DNA of 64,000 bases from a virus. The notes beneath the pieces were generated by a model, which saw nothing but the letters and a program-made list of their open reading frames with translations, was not told where the DNA came from and made no database searches. Positions within the stretch are counted from its first letter, which is position 1, and every line of letters begins with the position of its first letter. The DNA is taken from positions 186,001-250,000 of IMG/VR virus record IMGVR_UViG_3300021959_006010; one strand, 5' to 3'. This document shows positions 23,279 to 31,242 of the stretch, in pieces. A program made the translations under genes and the position numbers.

Positions 23279-24235
23279 TTAAAGTCCGTTAGGAACAATA
23301 ATCCAATGTATTGCTAGAACCAGTGCAACTGATGCACCCAAGCCTACCATCATTTTACCAAAGTCTTTTGCTACTAGCGGAAACACTGCTTTTGTTTTCT
23401 TCTTGCCTGAGAACTGTGCAATAGCAAGTTCGCGTCCTGCAAGTAAACCTACGAACACCCAAGTTGTACTCATTGGAATGTCGTTTAGTTCTTTGAAGAA
23501 ATAAAGTGTTAACCAATAGAACAAGTCAATCAGTGTAGCACTTCTTACATAACGAGTGTTGTGTTTTTCAAGAACAATCTTTTGTATCTTGCCACCGTTC
23601 TCTCTAAACATAAAGAACAAACCTGCCACAAACACGACACTAATAAACAGCATCAAGTCTATGCTAAGTTCTCTTGGAAGGAACACTGCAATGTTTGCCA
23701 TATCGTGACTCAACCAAGTCCACCATAGTCCGGCAGTTGCTACCCATTGTGCTATTCGCCAATACGATTTATGTTCTTCCTTTACAGGCTTTGCTTCGTC
23801 TAGCCATTTGCTAACAAAGTACCATACTCCGTAAGCAAATAATGCCGCAATGCCGTAACCCATGATAGATTTCATCAACATCTTTTCCAGCACAAAGGTA
23901 CTTGCAAAAGCACTAAGCACTAGGAACGATGTCGATACCGGCACACCTACCCTTGTAAGTATAACAAGTATAAGTGGTGCCATTGCGTGATACCATTGCA
24001 CTTCTACAAACGGAATACGATTTAACCGTCCGTAAGAAATGTCACCATAGACAAAGTAGCCATACCACAATGCCCATAATAAAACCGCACTAGCTGCGGC
24101 CCAAAGTATTTTATAGTTGAATCTCTCATTGTTTGATGCAATCCAAGTACCGAGAGTTTGTACTGAATCGTTTGCTATAACCGCATAGGCGGCCAGTAAG
24201 AAGCCAACAAGACTCCATAGTGTAAAAGCGTCCAT
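23279..24235 (-). CDS. PiT-type inorganic phosphate transporter
   Basis: 318 residues with about eight to nine membrane segments. The twin PiT motifs are visible in altered form: ANDSVQTLGTWI near the start and PMSTTWVFVGLLAGRELA in the second half, plus SHDMANIAVFLPREL. PiT proteins import phosphate, often as a metal complex, with cations. Shorter than bacterial PiT (about 400-500). It would feed phosphate to DNA synthesis. A leader of two hairpins precedes the start. Confidence 0.85.
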   Translation of the reverse strand: MDAFTLWSLVGFLLAAYAVIANDSVQTLGTWIASNNERFNYKILWAAASAVLLWALWYGYFVYGDISYGRLNRIPFVEVQWYHAMAPLILVILTRVGVPVSTSFLVLSAFASTFVLEKMLMKSIMGYGIAALFAYGVWYFVSKWLDEAKPVKEEHKSYWRIAQWVATAGLWWTWLSHDMANIAVFLPRELSIDLMLFISVVFVAGLFFMFRENGGKIQKIVLEKHNTRYVRSATLIDLFYWLTLYFFKELNDIPMSTTWVFVGLLAGRELAIAQFSGKKKTKAVFPLVAKDFGKMMVGLGASVALVLAIHWIIVPNGL

Positions 24236-24317
24236 TTTTTATCTCCTCGCTTGACGGCTTTACCCCGTCGCTCACTATTAAGACCGAGCTCGACGTCTGC
24301 TCGGCATTGTTATTTAC

Positions 24318-24346
24318 ATAATAATTTATAAATTAGTAGTTGTCAA
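24318..24346 (-). promoter_or_regulatory. Sigma70-type promoter for the transporter
   Basis: TTGACA (24341-24346) and TATTAT (24318-24323), 17-base spacer, minus strand. The leader then forms CCGAGC/GCTCGG and GACGG/CCGTC hairpins (24299-24250). Confidence 0.7.
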
Positions 24347-24444
24347 GAACTAAATACTCTCGGCAAGATAAGTTCTCGACCTGAGTAGTTGGTAGCACAA
24401 CTCGCGCTCGCGTCACAAAGCATCATTACATTACGGAGAAAACA

Positions 24445-24618
24445 ATGACTAATTTAGCAAACCTAATAGGTCGTGTAATGATGACTGCGGTCAATATTCC
24501 ACGATCAAAAAAAGAAACAGTATCTGAACTACGCAAGTGGGCAGAAACAGAATACCGCAACGACAAGAGCTATGCTCTTGAATGTTTATTATCGGGTAAA
24601 AAAGTAGATATACAATAA
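24445..24618 (+). CDS. Hypothetical protein, 57 aa
   Basis: ATG preceded by GGAG at good distance. Product begins MTNLANLIGRVMMTAV and continues with a polar helical region (KKETVSELRKWAETEYRND). It opens the rightward DUF1127 cluster. Confidence 0.65.
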   Translation: MTNLANLIGRVMMTAVNIPRSKKETVSELRKWAETEYRNDKSYALECLLSGKKVDIQ

Positions 24619-24627
24619 ATGCATAAC

Positions 24628-24675
24628 GGCAATGCACAAATTAGTTGACTAAAATGGTTGATTTTTGTGCATTGC
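24628..24675 (+). other. 12-bp inverted repeat
   Basis: GCAATGCACAAA and TTTGTGCATTGC face each other across a 23-base loop after the 57-residue gene. No T run follows, so it may be a processing or stability hairpin. Confidence 0.5.
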
Positions 24676-24688
24676 AATGCTACTTTAG

Positions 24689-24696
24689 TATAAATA
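24689..24696 (+). promoter_or_regulatory. T4-type late promoter, rightward
   Basis: TATAAATA on the plus strand upstream of the structured leader of the DUF1127 gene. Confidence 0.55.
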
Positions 24697-24865
24697 CTTT
24701 CGAAATAGGACAGTGATCCTGCACTATTTCAAATCTCCAAGAGCGTCTTCAGCTCTATAAAAATGACGAAGGGCATTTCCTATGCCTTAAAAAGGTAGCG
24801 CCGGGAGAGACCGGGGTCGTAACACCTACATTACACATACACATATAGAAACAGGAGAATGTAGC
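24697..24865 (+). ncRNA. Structured 5' leader of the DUF1127 gene
   Basis: The 169-base leader can form four successive hairpins: GAAATAG/CTATTTC, AGAGC/GCTCT, AAGGGCAT/ATGCCTT with one bulge, and CCGG-GAGAGA-CCGG. It is far longer than the 30-45 base leaders of other small genes. It could be a regulatory leader or a released small RNA. It resembles no riboswitch class I know. Confidence 0.45.
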
Positions 24866-25114
24866 ATGACTACACTAATAATGACGGCTGACAAAATCGG
24901 CTTACACTCACTTGCAGAGTGGTTCAAAGACTTGCAAGAAAATCTAAGACGTGCAAAACTTGCTCGTCAAACAATCAAAGAACTTTCAGCTCTAAACGAT
25001 CGCGAACTAAAAGACATTGGTATTGCTCGTGGAGAGATTTGGAGTATTGCTCACGACTTTAGACATCTTAAAGATGCTGCTGAAGCAAATGTTAATCTAA
25101 GGGGGTGGGTATAA
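24866..25114 (+). CDS. DUF1127 (YjiS-like) protein
   Basis: 82 residues with the DUF1127 core RQTIKELSALNDRELKDIGIARGEI. Such small proteins are common in alphaproteobacteria. One member in Rhodobacter (CcaF1) binds RNA and acts on small RNAs with CCUCCUCCC loops. Whether this one binds RNA is not known. A strong AGGAG site precedes the ATG. Confidence 0.85.
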   Translation: MTTLIMTADKIGLHSLAEWFKDLQENLRRAKLARQTIKELSALNDRELKDIGIARGEIWSIAHDFRHLKDAAEANVNLRGWV

Positions 25115-25323
25115 TGGCTGTAGCATATAGACAACCAACTTTTAAAAATCCTCTTCCGTACATCTTCAAATGGATTAGTTCAGTTGCAATAGGTATCTTT
25201 GTAGGTATGATTGCAATAGGCGAAAATGCTGGTCGTGCAAGAGCGGCTGCTGAACTTGCTCGTTTAGGTTATATGGAAGAAGCAAAGCGTATTATGTTAA
25301 GACAGGACCAAGACAATGTCTAA
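25114..25323 (+). CDS. Small membrane protein, 69 aa
   Basis: The ATG overlaps the DUF1127 stop (TAATG) and follows a GGGGG-rich ribosome site. One membrane segment (FKWISSVAIGIFVGMIAIGENAG) is followed by a charged helix (RARAAAELARLGYMEEAKR). Function unknown. Confidence 0.7.
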   Translation: MAVAYRQPTFKNPLPYIFKWISSVAIGIFVGMIAIGENAGRARAAAELARLGYMEEAKRIMLRQDQDNV

Positions 25324-25417
25324 TTTTATCAGAGGCACACTAACAATGTTAGGCGTATTCAGTATCCTTGCAGCATTACTTCTCGTAAACGGATTACATT
25401 ACGCAGGTGTATTATAA
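25316..25417 (+). CDS. Membrane microprotein, 33 aa
   Basis: Overlaps the end of the preceding gene by eight bases. A single hydrophobic segment (MLGVFSILAALLLVNGL) makes up most of the product. Coupled translation likely. Confidence 0.6.
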   Translation: MSNFIRGTLTMLGVFSILAALLLVNGLHYAGVL

Positions 25418-25425
25418 GTATTGCT

Positions 25426-25608
25426 ATGGCAAAACCTAATACAAAATTTAATCTAAACGTAAGAGACTTAGAGCTGATTGAGTCAGCTCTATTCCTATTT
25501 CAAACAAATGCAGATGATGCGAGCAAACGTGAGATACAAGAACTTCGAGCAAAACTGCATCATCAAAAAGTTTGGTATAGACCAAAAAAAGATTATGTTA
25601 GTGGTTGA
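25426..25608 (+). CDS. Conserved small phage protein, 60 aa
   Basis: Contains FNLNVRDLELIESALF and SKREIQELRAKLHHQKVWYRPK, a helical pattern found in marine T4-like phages. Its TGA stop lies inside the -35 box (TTGACA) of the next promoter. Confidence 0.65.
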   Translation: MAKPNTKFNLNVRDLELIESALFLFQTNADDASKREIQELRAKLHHQKVWYRPKKDYVSG

Positions 25609-25633
25609 CAAACACTAAATAATACGTTACATT
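25605..25633 (+). promoter_or_regulatory. Sigma70-type promoter
   Basis: TTGACA (25605-25610) and TACATT (25628-25633), 17-base spacer. The upstream gene's stop codon is part of the -35 box. Confidence 0.6.
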
Positions 25634-25675
25634 AATAATGTAGCCAACTACACACATACACAGAAGGAGAATATT

Positions 25676-25990
25676 ATGAGCGTAGAAACAAAGTACGGCG
25701 AAACTATCTTGAAACAAACACAAGAGATTGCAGATATGTTCAAGCAAGCAATGCCAAAAGTCACAACAAATAAAAATGGATACGAAATCCGCACCAAGGT
25801 GCTAGAAATGGCACAAAACAATGTATGGCAAGATTACCACGCCAAACTAGGTGCGTTTGAAACTGCTGTTACTAAGGAAGGTGACGAAGTTGTAACTAAA
25901 GTGTCAATGCCAGAAGTACCAGGCGTTGATGCTGTAATGGAAGCAGCTGAGAAGTTTTACGATTTTGTAAACGGCAAAACTAATAAATAA
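25676..25990 (+). CDS. Hypothetical protein, 104 aa
   Basis: Strong GAAGGAGAA site before the ATG. The product is helical at its ends (KYGETILKQTQEIADMFKQAM, VMEAAEKFYDFVNG) with a beta hairpin in between. A conserved type in marine phages; function unknown. Confidence 0.65.
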   Translation: MSVETKYGETILKQTQEIADMFKQAMPKVTTNKNGYEIRTKVLEMAQNNVWQDYHAKLGAFETAVTKEGDEVVTKVSMPEVPGVDAVMEAAEKFYDFVNGKTNK

Positions 25991-26019
25991 AAGTACAATA
26001 ATAACTATTACCTTTTTAG

Positions 26020-26096
26020 GGCATAGCCCTTTATTATAATAATTTACAACAAGCAGCCCCTCGTTTAGTTCTACTAGGCGGGGGGTTAATCTTTTA
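26020..26096. terminator. Convergent terminator region
   Basis: Two hairpins between converging genes: AGGGC-ATA-GCCCT followed by TTTATTATAAT (rightward), and a CCCC...GGGG stem with inner TTAGT/ACTAG at 26056-26087. Confidence 0.6.
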
Positions 26097-26855
26097 AGGG
26101 CCGAGATTGTTAAGTTGGGTTTGATTGTCTTTTTCGTGTAGGATGCCTTCACAAAACACACCAATAAACTGTGTGCCTGCTGATCCTTTTAGTTGGAACT
26201 CAATGTCTGTGCATTCATCATATACAAACGGTAACTGTCTGTCAATGATCATCTGCTCAAGGAACTCTGTTTGAGCAACACGAAGGACAACACCAGTCTT
26301 TAGTCTAGCAACATTGCGGAAGGCCAGTGTTCTATTGTTGAGTGAGGCGCTGGCACAGAACGCTGATATACGAAGCAGAGCAAACTGATAGCCTCTTGGC
26401 ACGGTGTAGATACTTGCTTGATTCTTGCCTGTGCCTGCTAACATTTTAGCATAGGTAACAGTGTTGCCTGCGTTGGTTAATGTAATGTCATTGTTTGGAT
26501 CACCAAACGCTCCTCCTGGTGTAGCAATCGTAACCAAGTCATTTATTCTCAAGTATTGATTAGTTGTTGTCTGTGTCACAGGAGTTGCTGTTAGTGTGAT
26601 AGTTTCTTGTATCTCATCATAGTTCTCATCCAACCCTTTGATGAGGACGGTGTAGCCTGCGTCTGCTGTGTTCCAGCGTAGCGTCATTGTTTCAGCGGCT
26701 GTGGGATAGGTGTAGGCTGTTGCGTTCTCCCAGGCTGGGATAAAGGTTGTGCCTATAGAAGCATTGTAACCAAAGATGTTGCGTACTGAATTACCTTTGC
26801 TTTTGCCTAATGCAACAGCACTGTGCCAATCTATATAATTACGATTACTTGCCAA
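26094..26855 (-). CDS. Structural protein, probably tail or baseplate
   Basis: 253 residues, beta-rich, starting MASNRNYIDWHSAVALGKSKG. Contains FGYNASIGTTFIPAWENATAY and TVLIKGLDENYDEIQETITLT. I recognise the pattern only as a virion protein of marine T4-like phages. Gene ends at the convergent terminator. Confidence 0.6.
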   Translation of the reverse strand: MASNRNYIDWHSAVALGKSKGNSVRNIFGYNASIGTTFIPAWENATAYTYPTAAETMTLRWNTADAGYTVLIKGLDENYDEIQETITLTATPVTQTTTNQYLRINDLVTIATPGGAFGDPNNDITLTNAGNTVTYAKMLAGTGKNQASIYTVPRGYQFALLRISAFCASASLNNRTLAFRNVARLKTGVVLRVAQTEFLEQMIIDRQLPFVYDECTDIEFQLKGSAGTQFIGVFCEGILHEKDNQTQLNNLGP

Positions 26856-26858
26856 AGG

Positions 26859-27848
26859 TTATAGCCCCCATTTGTTTGATAGATAGTTTTCAACGTTAGC
26901 ATATTCTGTTGCACCAAGTACCCTACTAAACATGATAACTTCACCTACAAATCCTGTTAAGTTGCTTGTGCTTGGATCTCTTGCACCAATATAATAAGTG
27001 TCTGCTGTTGCTTGAGTTGATCCGCCTGCTACTGCTGTTGCTTCTTGCGTTTTATCTAATCTATAAGTTAAACTAGTATTAGCACCGTCGTATACTAGAG
27101 TATGGATGTGCCAGTTAGTATCAATCGGTGTCGTACCTGTAGCAGTGCCACCTGATACGTTTGCTGCAAAGTTAGTACCATTAGAGTAAATGCTTAACCC
27201 GCCTTCGTTAGTTGATCCAAAGTATTGTGTTCCTGTGGTTGTTACAAGAGCGCCTACAATAAAGATTGTAAATGCGTCAGCACTTGTTATTGCTGTAAAT
27301 GGATTGATGCTTAGATTGTCGTTGCCGTCAAACTCTAAATAGCCGTAGCCATTTTGCAGTACTGTATTTTCGTAACTAGGTTTGGCACTGCCGCCATTAG
27401 GATTGGCATTGTGGGCAAAGTTTGATTTATCAGTCCATTGTGTAATCTGTCCTTCGTCTGTAGCATTAGGTATATAGGTACTTAGGTCAGCACCGTCATA
27501 CCAAATCTGTAGGTCAGCAATACTTCCACCGTCAACTGATTCTTCAATACTTGTAGGCTCTGCAATAGCACCAACTGCAATCCAAGGACGCTTAGGTAGT
27601 AGTCCGCCTGTGTTTGGATTGTCATCTGCACCTGGAACATTTACATTATAGATATCCGGTAAACTTGTTATATCATATGTATTGTTTGGACGATATGCAA
27701 TAGCAGTATCATCATCAATTCCATTGTCACTCCAAGTGCCGCCACCTTCAGTAATAACTCTGCCTTTGCGTTTTGCCGCAGCAAGATCGAGTTTAGCAAG
27801 TTGTCTTGCATCTTTAGTTGGGATTGTTGATATACCGTTGGCTGCCAT
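26859..27848 (-). CDS. Concanavalin/LamG-like structural protein
   Basis: 329 residues. From about residue 110 a lectin-like beta sandwich is seen (LQIWYDGADLSTY, WTDKSNFAHNANPNG, YLEFDGNDNLSI, DTNWHIHTLVYDG, YYIGARDPSTSNLTGFVGEVIMFSRVL). Such domains bind sugars on virion surfaces. The N-terminal 100 residues include YNVNVPGADDNPNTGG, typical of marine phage structural proteins. Confidence 0.7.
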   Translation of the reverse strand: MAANGISTIPTKDARQLAKLDLAAAKRKGRVITEGGGTWSDNGIDDDTAIAYRPNNTYDITSLPDIYNVNVPGADDNPNTGGLLPKRPWIAVGAIAEPTSIEESVDGGSIADLQIWYDGADLSTYIPNATDEGQITQWTDKSNFAHNANPNGGSAKPSYENTVLQNGYGYLEFDGNDNLSINPFTAITSADAFTIFIVGALVTTTGTQYFGSTNEGGLSIYSNGTNFAANVSGGTATGTTPIDTNWHIHTLVYDGANTSLTYRLDKTQEATAVAGGSTQATADTYYIGARDPSTSNLTGFVGEVIMFSRVLGATEYANVENYLSNKWGL

Positions 27849-27858
27849 TGTCTATTCC

Positions 27859-27924
27859 TTAGCACTTGCAGTTTGAACCGCAGTTGCAATTTTCACATTT
27901 ACAATTTGTGTTATTACATTTCAT
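27859..27924 (-). CDS. Metallothionein-like Cys-rich microprotein, 21 aa
   Basis: The 21-residue frame holds seven cysteines at positions 3, 8, 10, 13, 15, 19 and 21, with three CxC pairs (CKC, CNC, CKC) and otherwise Asn, Lys, Gly, Ser, Glu, Thr. It has no aromatic residue and is metallothionein-like in composition. The ATG overlaps the stop codon of the gene before it (TAATG), with GAGAGGA upstream as ribosome site. Metal binding (zinc, copper, cadmium) is inferred from spacing alone. Confidence 0.65.
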   Translation of the reverse strand: MKCNNTNCKCENCNCGSNCKC

Positions 27925-28205
27925 TATTCATATCCTCTCGGGTCTTTAATTCTAATATCTGCAGGGTCCTTAGGACCGTTTACTCCGCCGCCTGCAAGTG
28001 TTGTAACTGCGTCAACTGGAGCAACAACCTCATTTGGTGTGTTTGAATACTCGCCAAAACTATTTGCATCTAGCATTGCTAAGATTTGACGGAATCTATC
28101 GTTTGGTTCGTCATTTTGATGTATATGGACATCTGCCTTTACCTTTTGCTCATCTTCAGCATCAAGTATATCTAGAACAGCTCTTAATAGGTCTCTTGCA
28201 CTCAT
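27924..28205 (-). CDS. Small virion-block protein, 93 aa
   Basis: Starts MSARDLLRAVLDILDAEDEQKV, followed by VHIHQNDEPNDRFRQILAMLDANS and a Gly-Pro-rich C-terminus. Function unknown; co-transcribed with the microprotein and structural genes. Confidence 0.55.
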   Translation of the reverse strand: MSARDLLRAVLDILDAEDEQKVKADVHIHQNDEPNDRFRQILAMLDANSFGEYSNTPNEVVAPVDAVTTLAGGGVNGPKDPADIRIKDPRGYE

Positions 28206-28245
28206 ATGTTAAACTCCATTGTTACGTATTTAGTTAAATAGGATT

Positions 28246-29445
28246 ATGATAGATAAAGAACCTTTTGAACAAGTAATAGAAACTCTAAAACAAGAAGGCA
28301 AATATCGAGTGTTTAACGATATACTTCGAGAAAGAGGAGATTTTCCAAAAAGTATATGGTATGGTCCGTATGCTATTAAAAATATTACTAATTGGTGTTC
28401 AAATGACTATCTCGGCATGGGTCAAAACAAAGTTGTTATTGATGCTATGCACACTGCACTTGACCAAACAGGAAGTGGGTCAGGTGGAACTAGAAACATT
28501 GGCGGCACATCACATTATCATGTAGCGTTGGAAAGAGAACTAGCGTCTTTGCATAGCAAGGATGGTGCGCTTTTATACTCGTCAGCGTATGTTGCCAATG
28601 AGTGGTCACTAATCGCTTTAAGCAAGATCATTCCCAACATTGTGTTCTTGAGTGATTCAAAAAATCACGCAAGCCTCATACAGGGTATCCGGCACAGTGG
28701 TGCTGACAAGTTAATTTGGCAGCACAATGATATGAGCGATTTAGAGGAGAAATTGGTACAGGTTGCCGCCAGGAATCAAGTCCCCTGCATTGTATTCGAG
28801 TCCGTATATAGTATGGATGGCGATGTGAGTCCAATTTCTTCGATCTGCGATCTAGCAGACGCTTATGGTGCTATAACCTATATTGACGAAGTCCACGCTG
28901 TAGGGTTGTATGGAACAGGTGGAGCAGGGTATCTAGAACATCTAGGTATTCAATCAAGAGTTGATATAGTTAATGGTACATTAGGTAAGGCCTTTGGTGT
29001 TCAGGGCGGTTATATTGCAAGTAACGGGACCGTCGTAGACGCAATTCGCAGTATAGCAAGTGGATTTATTTTTACTACCAGTATGAGTCCTGTGATTTGT
29101 GCTGGCGCCCTAGCATCAATTAAATATTTACGAGACCATAACGAACTAAGAGAACAACACCAAGAAAGAGCAGCTACACTAACACGTATGTTAAAAGAAG
29201 CTGATATCGAAATACATGCAGATGCATGTACCCATATTGTTCCTGTTATGGTGCGTGATGCTGTACGTTGTAAAGCCATGAGTGACTCGTTGCTTAACGA
29301 CTATGGTATATACATACAACCGATCAACTATCCGACAGTTGCGGTTGGAGAAGAGCGTCTTCGCATCGCGCCTACTCCGTTACATACTGATGCGATGATG
29401 AGCGACCTAGTTGTCGCACTAAGAAAGGTCTTTAATGCAAATTAA
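28246..29445 (+). CDS. hemA: 5-aminolevulinate synthase (C4 pathway)
   Basis: 399 residues, full length. Motifs in order: [85 protein letters not shown] and [13 protein letters not shown], where Lys248 should hold PLP. The enzyme condenses glycine and succinyl-CoA to 5-aminolevulinate, the first heme precursor. That pathway is used by alphaproteobacteria. The next gene starts inside its last codons. Confidence 0.95.
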   Translation: MIDKEPFEQVIETLKQEGKYRVFNDILRERGDFPKSIWYGPYAIKNITNWCSNDYLGMGQNKVVIDAMHTALDQTGSGSGGTRNIGGTSHYHVALERELASLHSKDGALLYSSAYVANEWSLIALSKIIPNIVFLSDSKNHASLIQGIRHSGADKLIWQHNDMSDLEEKLVQVAARNQVPCIVFESVYSMDGDVSPISSICDLADAYGAITYIDEVHAVGLYGTGGAGYLEHLGIQSRVDIVNGTLGKAFGVQGGYIASNGTVVDAIRSIASGFIFTTSMSPVICAGALASIKYLRDHNELREQHQERAATLTRMLKEADIEIHADACTHIVPVMVRDAVRCKAMSDSLLNDYGIYIQPINYPTVAVGEERLRIAPTPLHTDAMMSDLVVALRKVFNAN

Positions 29446-29851
29446 AAAATACGCTTACATTGCACTCGGTTTATTTTGTGTAGGGATGGCTTACGTAGGA
29501 TTCGTAGTGCCTGGCATACCTTTTAGTATTTTCCTTGTTATTGCTGCTTGGGCATTTGCAAAGAGTTCTCCGAGACTACACGCATGGTTGTACAACCATC
29601 CTTGGTTTGGAGAGTTCCTTACAAACTGGACACACAAAAAAGTATTTCCTACCAAAGGAAAATACCTAATGCTGTTAGTAATGAGTAGCAGTTTAGCATT
29701 TCTTTGGTTCTCTACAGGCAACATCAAGGCTGTAGCATGGAGCGGCGGGTTTATGGTATTAGTTGCTATATGGGCTTGGCGTTACCCGGGTTCAGTTGAA
29801 GAACAAGAACGCAGAGTCAAAGAAGGTAAAAAAATTGCATGGCTCAAGTAA
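29435..29851 (+). CDS. DUF454 (YbaN-like) inner-membrane protein
   Basis: 138 residues with four hydrophobic segments: [41 protein letters not shown] matches the YbaN core, then [15 protein letters not shown] and [16 protein letters not shown]. Its start overlaps hemA by 11 bases, so the two are coupled. Function of the family is not known to me; the heme link is by position. Confidence 0.8.
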   Translation: MQIKKYAYIALGLFCVGMAYVGFVVPGIPFSIFLVIAAWAFAKSSPRLHAWLYNHPWFGEFLTNWTHKKVFPTKGKYLMLLVMSSSLAFLWFSTGNIKAVAWSGGFMVLVAIWAWRYPGSVEEQERRVKEGKKIAWLK

Positions 29852-30356
29852 GCCATGTACTCCAACTAGGATGTCTTATCTCAAATTCAATCTGCTTACG
29901 ATTATTTGCTAATTCGTAATAGGTTGGACGATAAGGCATCATTTTTGGTCTTATGTTTGTTTTGTTACCTTTTCGTGAGTTACAAGGGTTACAAGCACTG
30001 ACAATATTTTCCCATGCAGTTTTTCCTCCCTTTGAAATAGGGTGTACATGATCAAGTGTTAGTTCTTTTTGGGAAAATTTAGAGTTGCAGTATTGGCAGA
30101 CGAACATATCTCTTAGGTGGACGTTGTATTTGGAAAAACGTGGATTCCGTCGCCGCTTGTACATGTCTTTCAACATAATTACTGCGGGAACCCGTGTCTC
30201 CCAACTGCTACTTCGTACTATCCAATCATCGTACCATTCTAGTACGTGTACTTTCTCTAGCCAAAGATATGTGATTGCTTCTTTCCACTGAATAGTGGAG
30301 GGTGGTAGTAGTGATACAGGCTGTCCGTCTGCATTGAGTACAAGTGTGTCTGCCAT
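29844..30356 (-). CDS. HNH endonuclease
   Basis: 170 residues. The C-terminal half has the zinc-type HNH core: CQYCNSKFSQKELTLDHVHPISKGGKTAWENIVSACNPCNSRKGN, with two CxxC pairs and the H-N-N triad. The N-terminal half (VLNADGQPVSLLPPSTIQWKEAITYLWLEKVHVLEW) is the part shared with a family common in marine bacteria and phages. A DNA-cutting role is likely. A late promoter lies 26 bases upstream. Confidence 0.88.
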   Translation of the reverse strand: MADTLVLNADGQPVSLLPPSTIQWKEAITYLWLEKVHVLEWYDDWIVRSSSWETRVPAVIMLKDMYKRRRNPRFSKYNVHLRDMFVCQYCNSKFSQKELTLDHVHPISKGGKTAWENIVSACNPCNSRKGNKTNIRPKMMPYRPTYYELANNRKQIEFEIRHPSWSTWLT

Positions 30357-30382
30357 TGTGATCCTCTTGCGCTTTATACTAT

Positions 30383-30390
30383 TATTTATA
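30383..30390 (-). promoter_or_regulatory. T4-type late promoter for HNH gene
   Basis: TATAAATA on the minus strand, 26 bases before the HNH start codon. Confidence 0.65.
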
Positions 30391-30592
30391 AATCAATCGA
30401 ATCGACTGGTATGCAAACGGCCTGTTGATTGGTGTGGAAGTATCCGTCGCCTCGTCCGACTTGTAATGAAAGAGCTTCTCGTGCAGAAAAGCATTCGTAC
30501 ATATCTACAAAGGTAACTCCAGGACCCATAGCATTGATTGCTAGCGGTTCGTTTCCACTCACTATTATATAAACCAACATCCATTTGATCAT
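30386..30592 (-). CDS. Conserved small phage protein, 68 aa
   Basis: Contains a hydrophobic start (MIKWMLVYIIVSGNEPLAINA) and MGPGVTFVDMYECFSAREAL, a pattern found in marine T4-like phages. It overlaps its upstream neighbour by four bases. Confidence 0.65.
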   Translation of the reverse strand: MIKWMLVYIIVSGNEPLAINAMGPGVTFVDMYECFSAREALSLQVGRGDGYFHTNQQAVCIPVDSIDL

Positions 30593-30843
30593 GTTTCTTG
30601 CGCTCCGTCATTGAGCAACAAGAAACGTTTGAGTTTGTCTTCTCTCATGCAGTACACACGGTCAATGGACTTTCCGCCAAATTGCACCATCATGTCACGA
30701 CGAATTCCACTTGCATTAGATTGTACCCACGACTGACAAGTTTCTAAACTTTCGTGTGAGGGTTCAGTGTAAAGATAAGTGTCTTGTGTTCCGTCTGCAT
30801 ACAAACCTATGAGCAGTACAAACACATACCAGCTGCCTGTCAT
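30589..30843 (-). CDS. Small exported or membrane protein, 84 aa
   Basis: The start ATG at 30843 overlaps the stop of the upstream gene (ATGA). It opens with a hydrophobic segment (WYVFVLLIGLYADG) and has three cysteines downstream, which may form disulfides outside the cytoplasm. Function unknown. Confidence 0.6.
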   Translation of the reverse strand: MTGSWYVFVLLIGLYADGTQDTYLYTEPSHESLETCQSWVQSNASGIRRDMMVQFGGKSIDRVYCMREDKLKRFLLLNDGAQET

Positions 30844-31211
30844 CTTTCCGGCTCCCACAGCATTGGACCTGAGTAGGGTTCAAAACGATTTCCTACTGCT
30901 TGCATGCATGCTGTTCCGTCTGGGTATAGCACAACAAAACTAAAAGTGCCTGTGTCCGGATTAACAAACATCATACCACGTCCTTGAAACCATTCTCCAC
31001 TCACATGCTGACTTATTACTGTGCTTTCGAACAAAGGATTTTCTGTGTACTTTGCAATGTTAGTCATCAGTTGTTGAACACTGTCACACTGCTGTTGTAC
31101 ATAAAACAATCTAGGACCAGTCAAGGGCTGTTGGGGTTGTGGTTCTTCTTGGGCTGAGGCGGGCGCAACAATGCTGAGCAACACCAGACCAAGTGCAAGT
31201 TGCTTCCACAT
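30840..31211 (-). CDS. Secreted hypothetical protein with signal peptide
   Basis: ATG at 31211 follows AGGAG. The first 20 residues are a signal peptide (MWKQLALGLVLLSIVAPASA). The mature part (QEEPQPQQPLTGPRLFYVQQQCDS) looks like a periplasmic protein. A similar pattern is widespread in marine phages. Role unknown. Confidence 0.7.
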   Translation of the reverse strand: MWKQLALGLVLLSIVAPASAQEEPQPQQPLTGPRLFYVQQQCDSVQQLMTNIAKYTENPLFESTVISQHVSGEWFQGRGMMFVNPDTGTFSFVVLYPDGTACMQAVGNRFEPYSGPMLWEPER

Positions 31212-31226
31212 TGTAATCTCCTGTTG

Positions 31227-31234
31227 TAACAAGT
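31227..31234 (-). promoter_or_regulatory. Late-promoter-like box
   Basis: CATAAATA on the minus strand 16 bases before the secreted-protein gene; one mismatch to TATAAATA. Confidence 0.35.
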
Positions 31235-31242
31235 ATTTATGT

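Noticed and set aside
28500-29445. Assignment as 8-amino-7-oxononanoate synthase or KBL
   Set aside because: Motifs [12 protein letters not shown] and full-length pattern fit ALAS better, though a phylogeny would decide.
29844-30356. HNH gene as homing endonuclease within an intron
   Set aside because: No intron structure or split gene around it; it is a free-standing gene with a late promoter.
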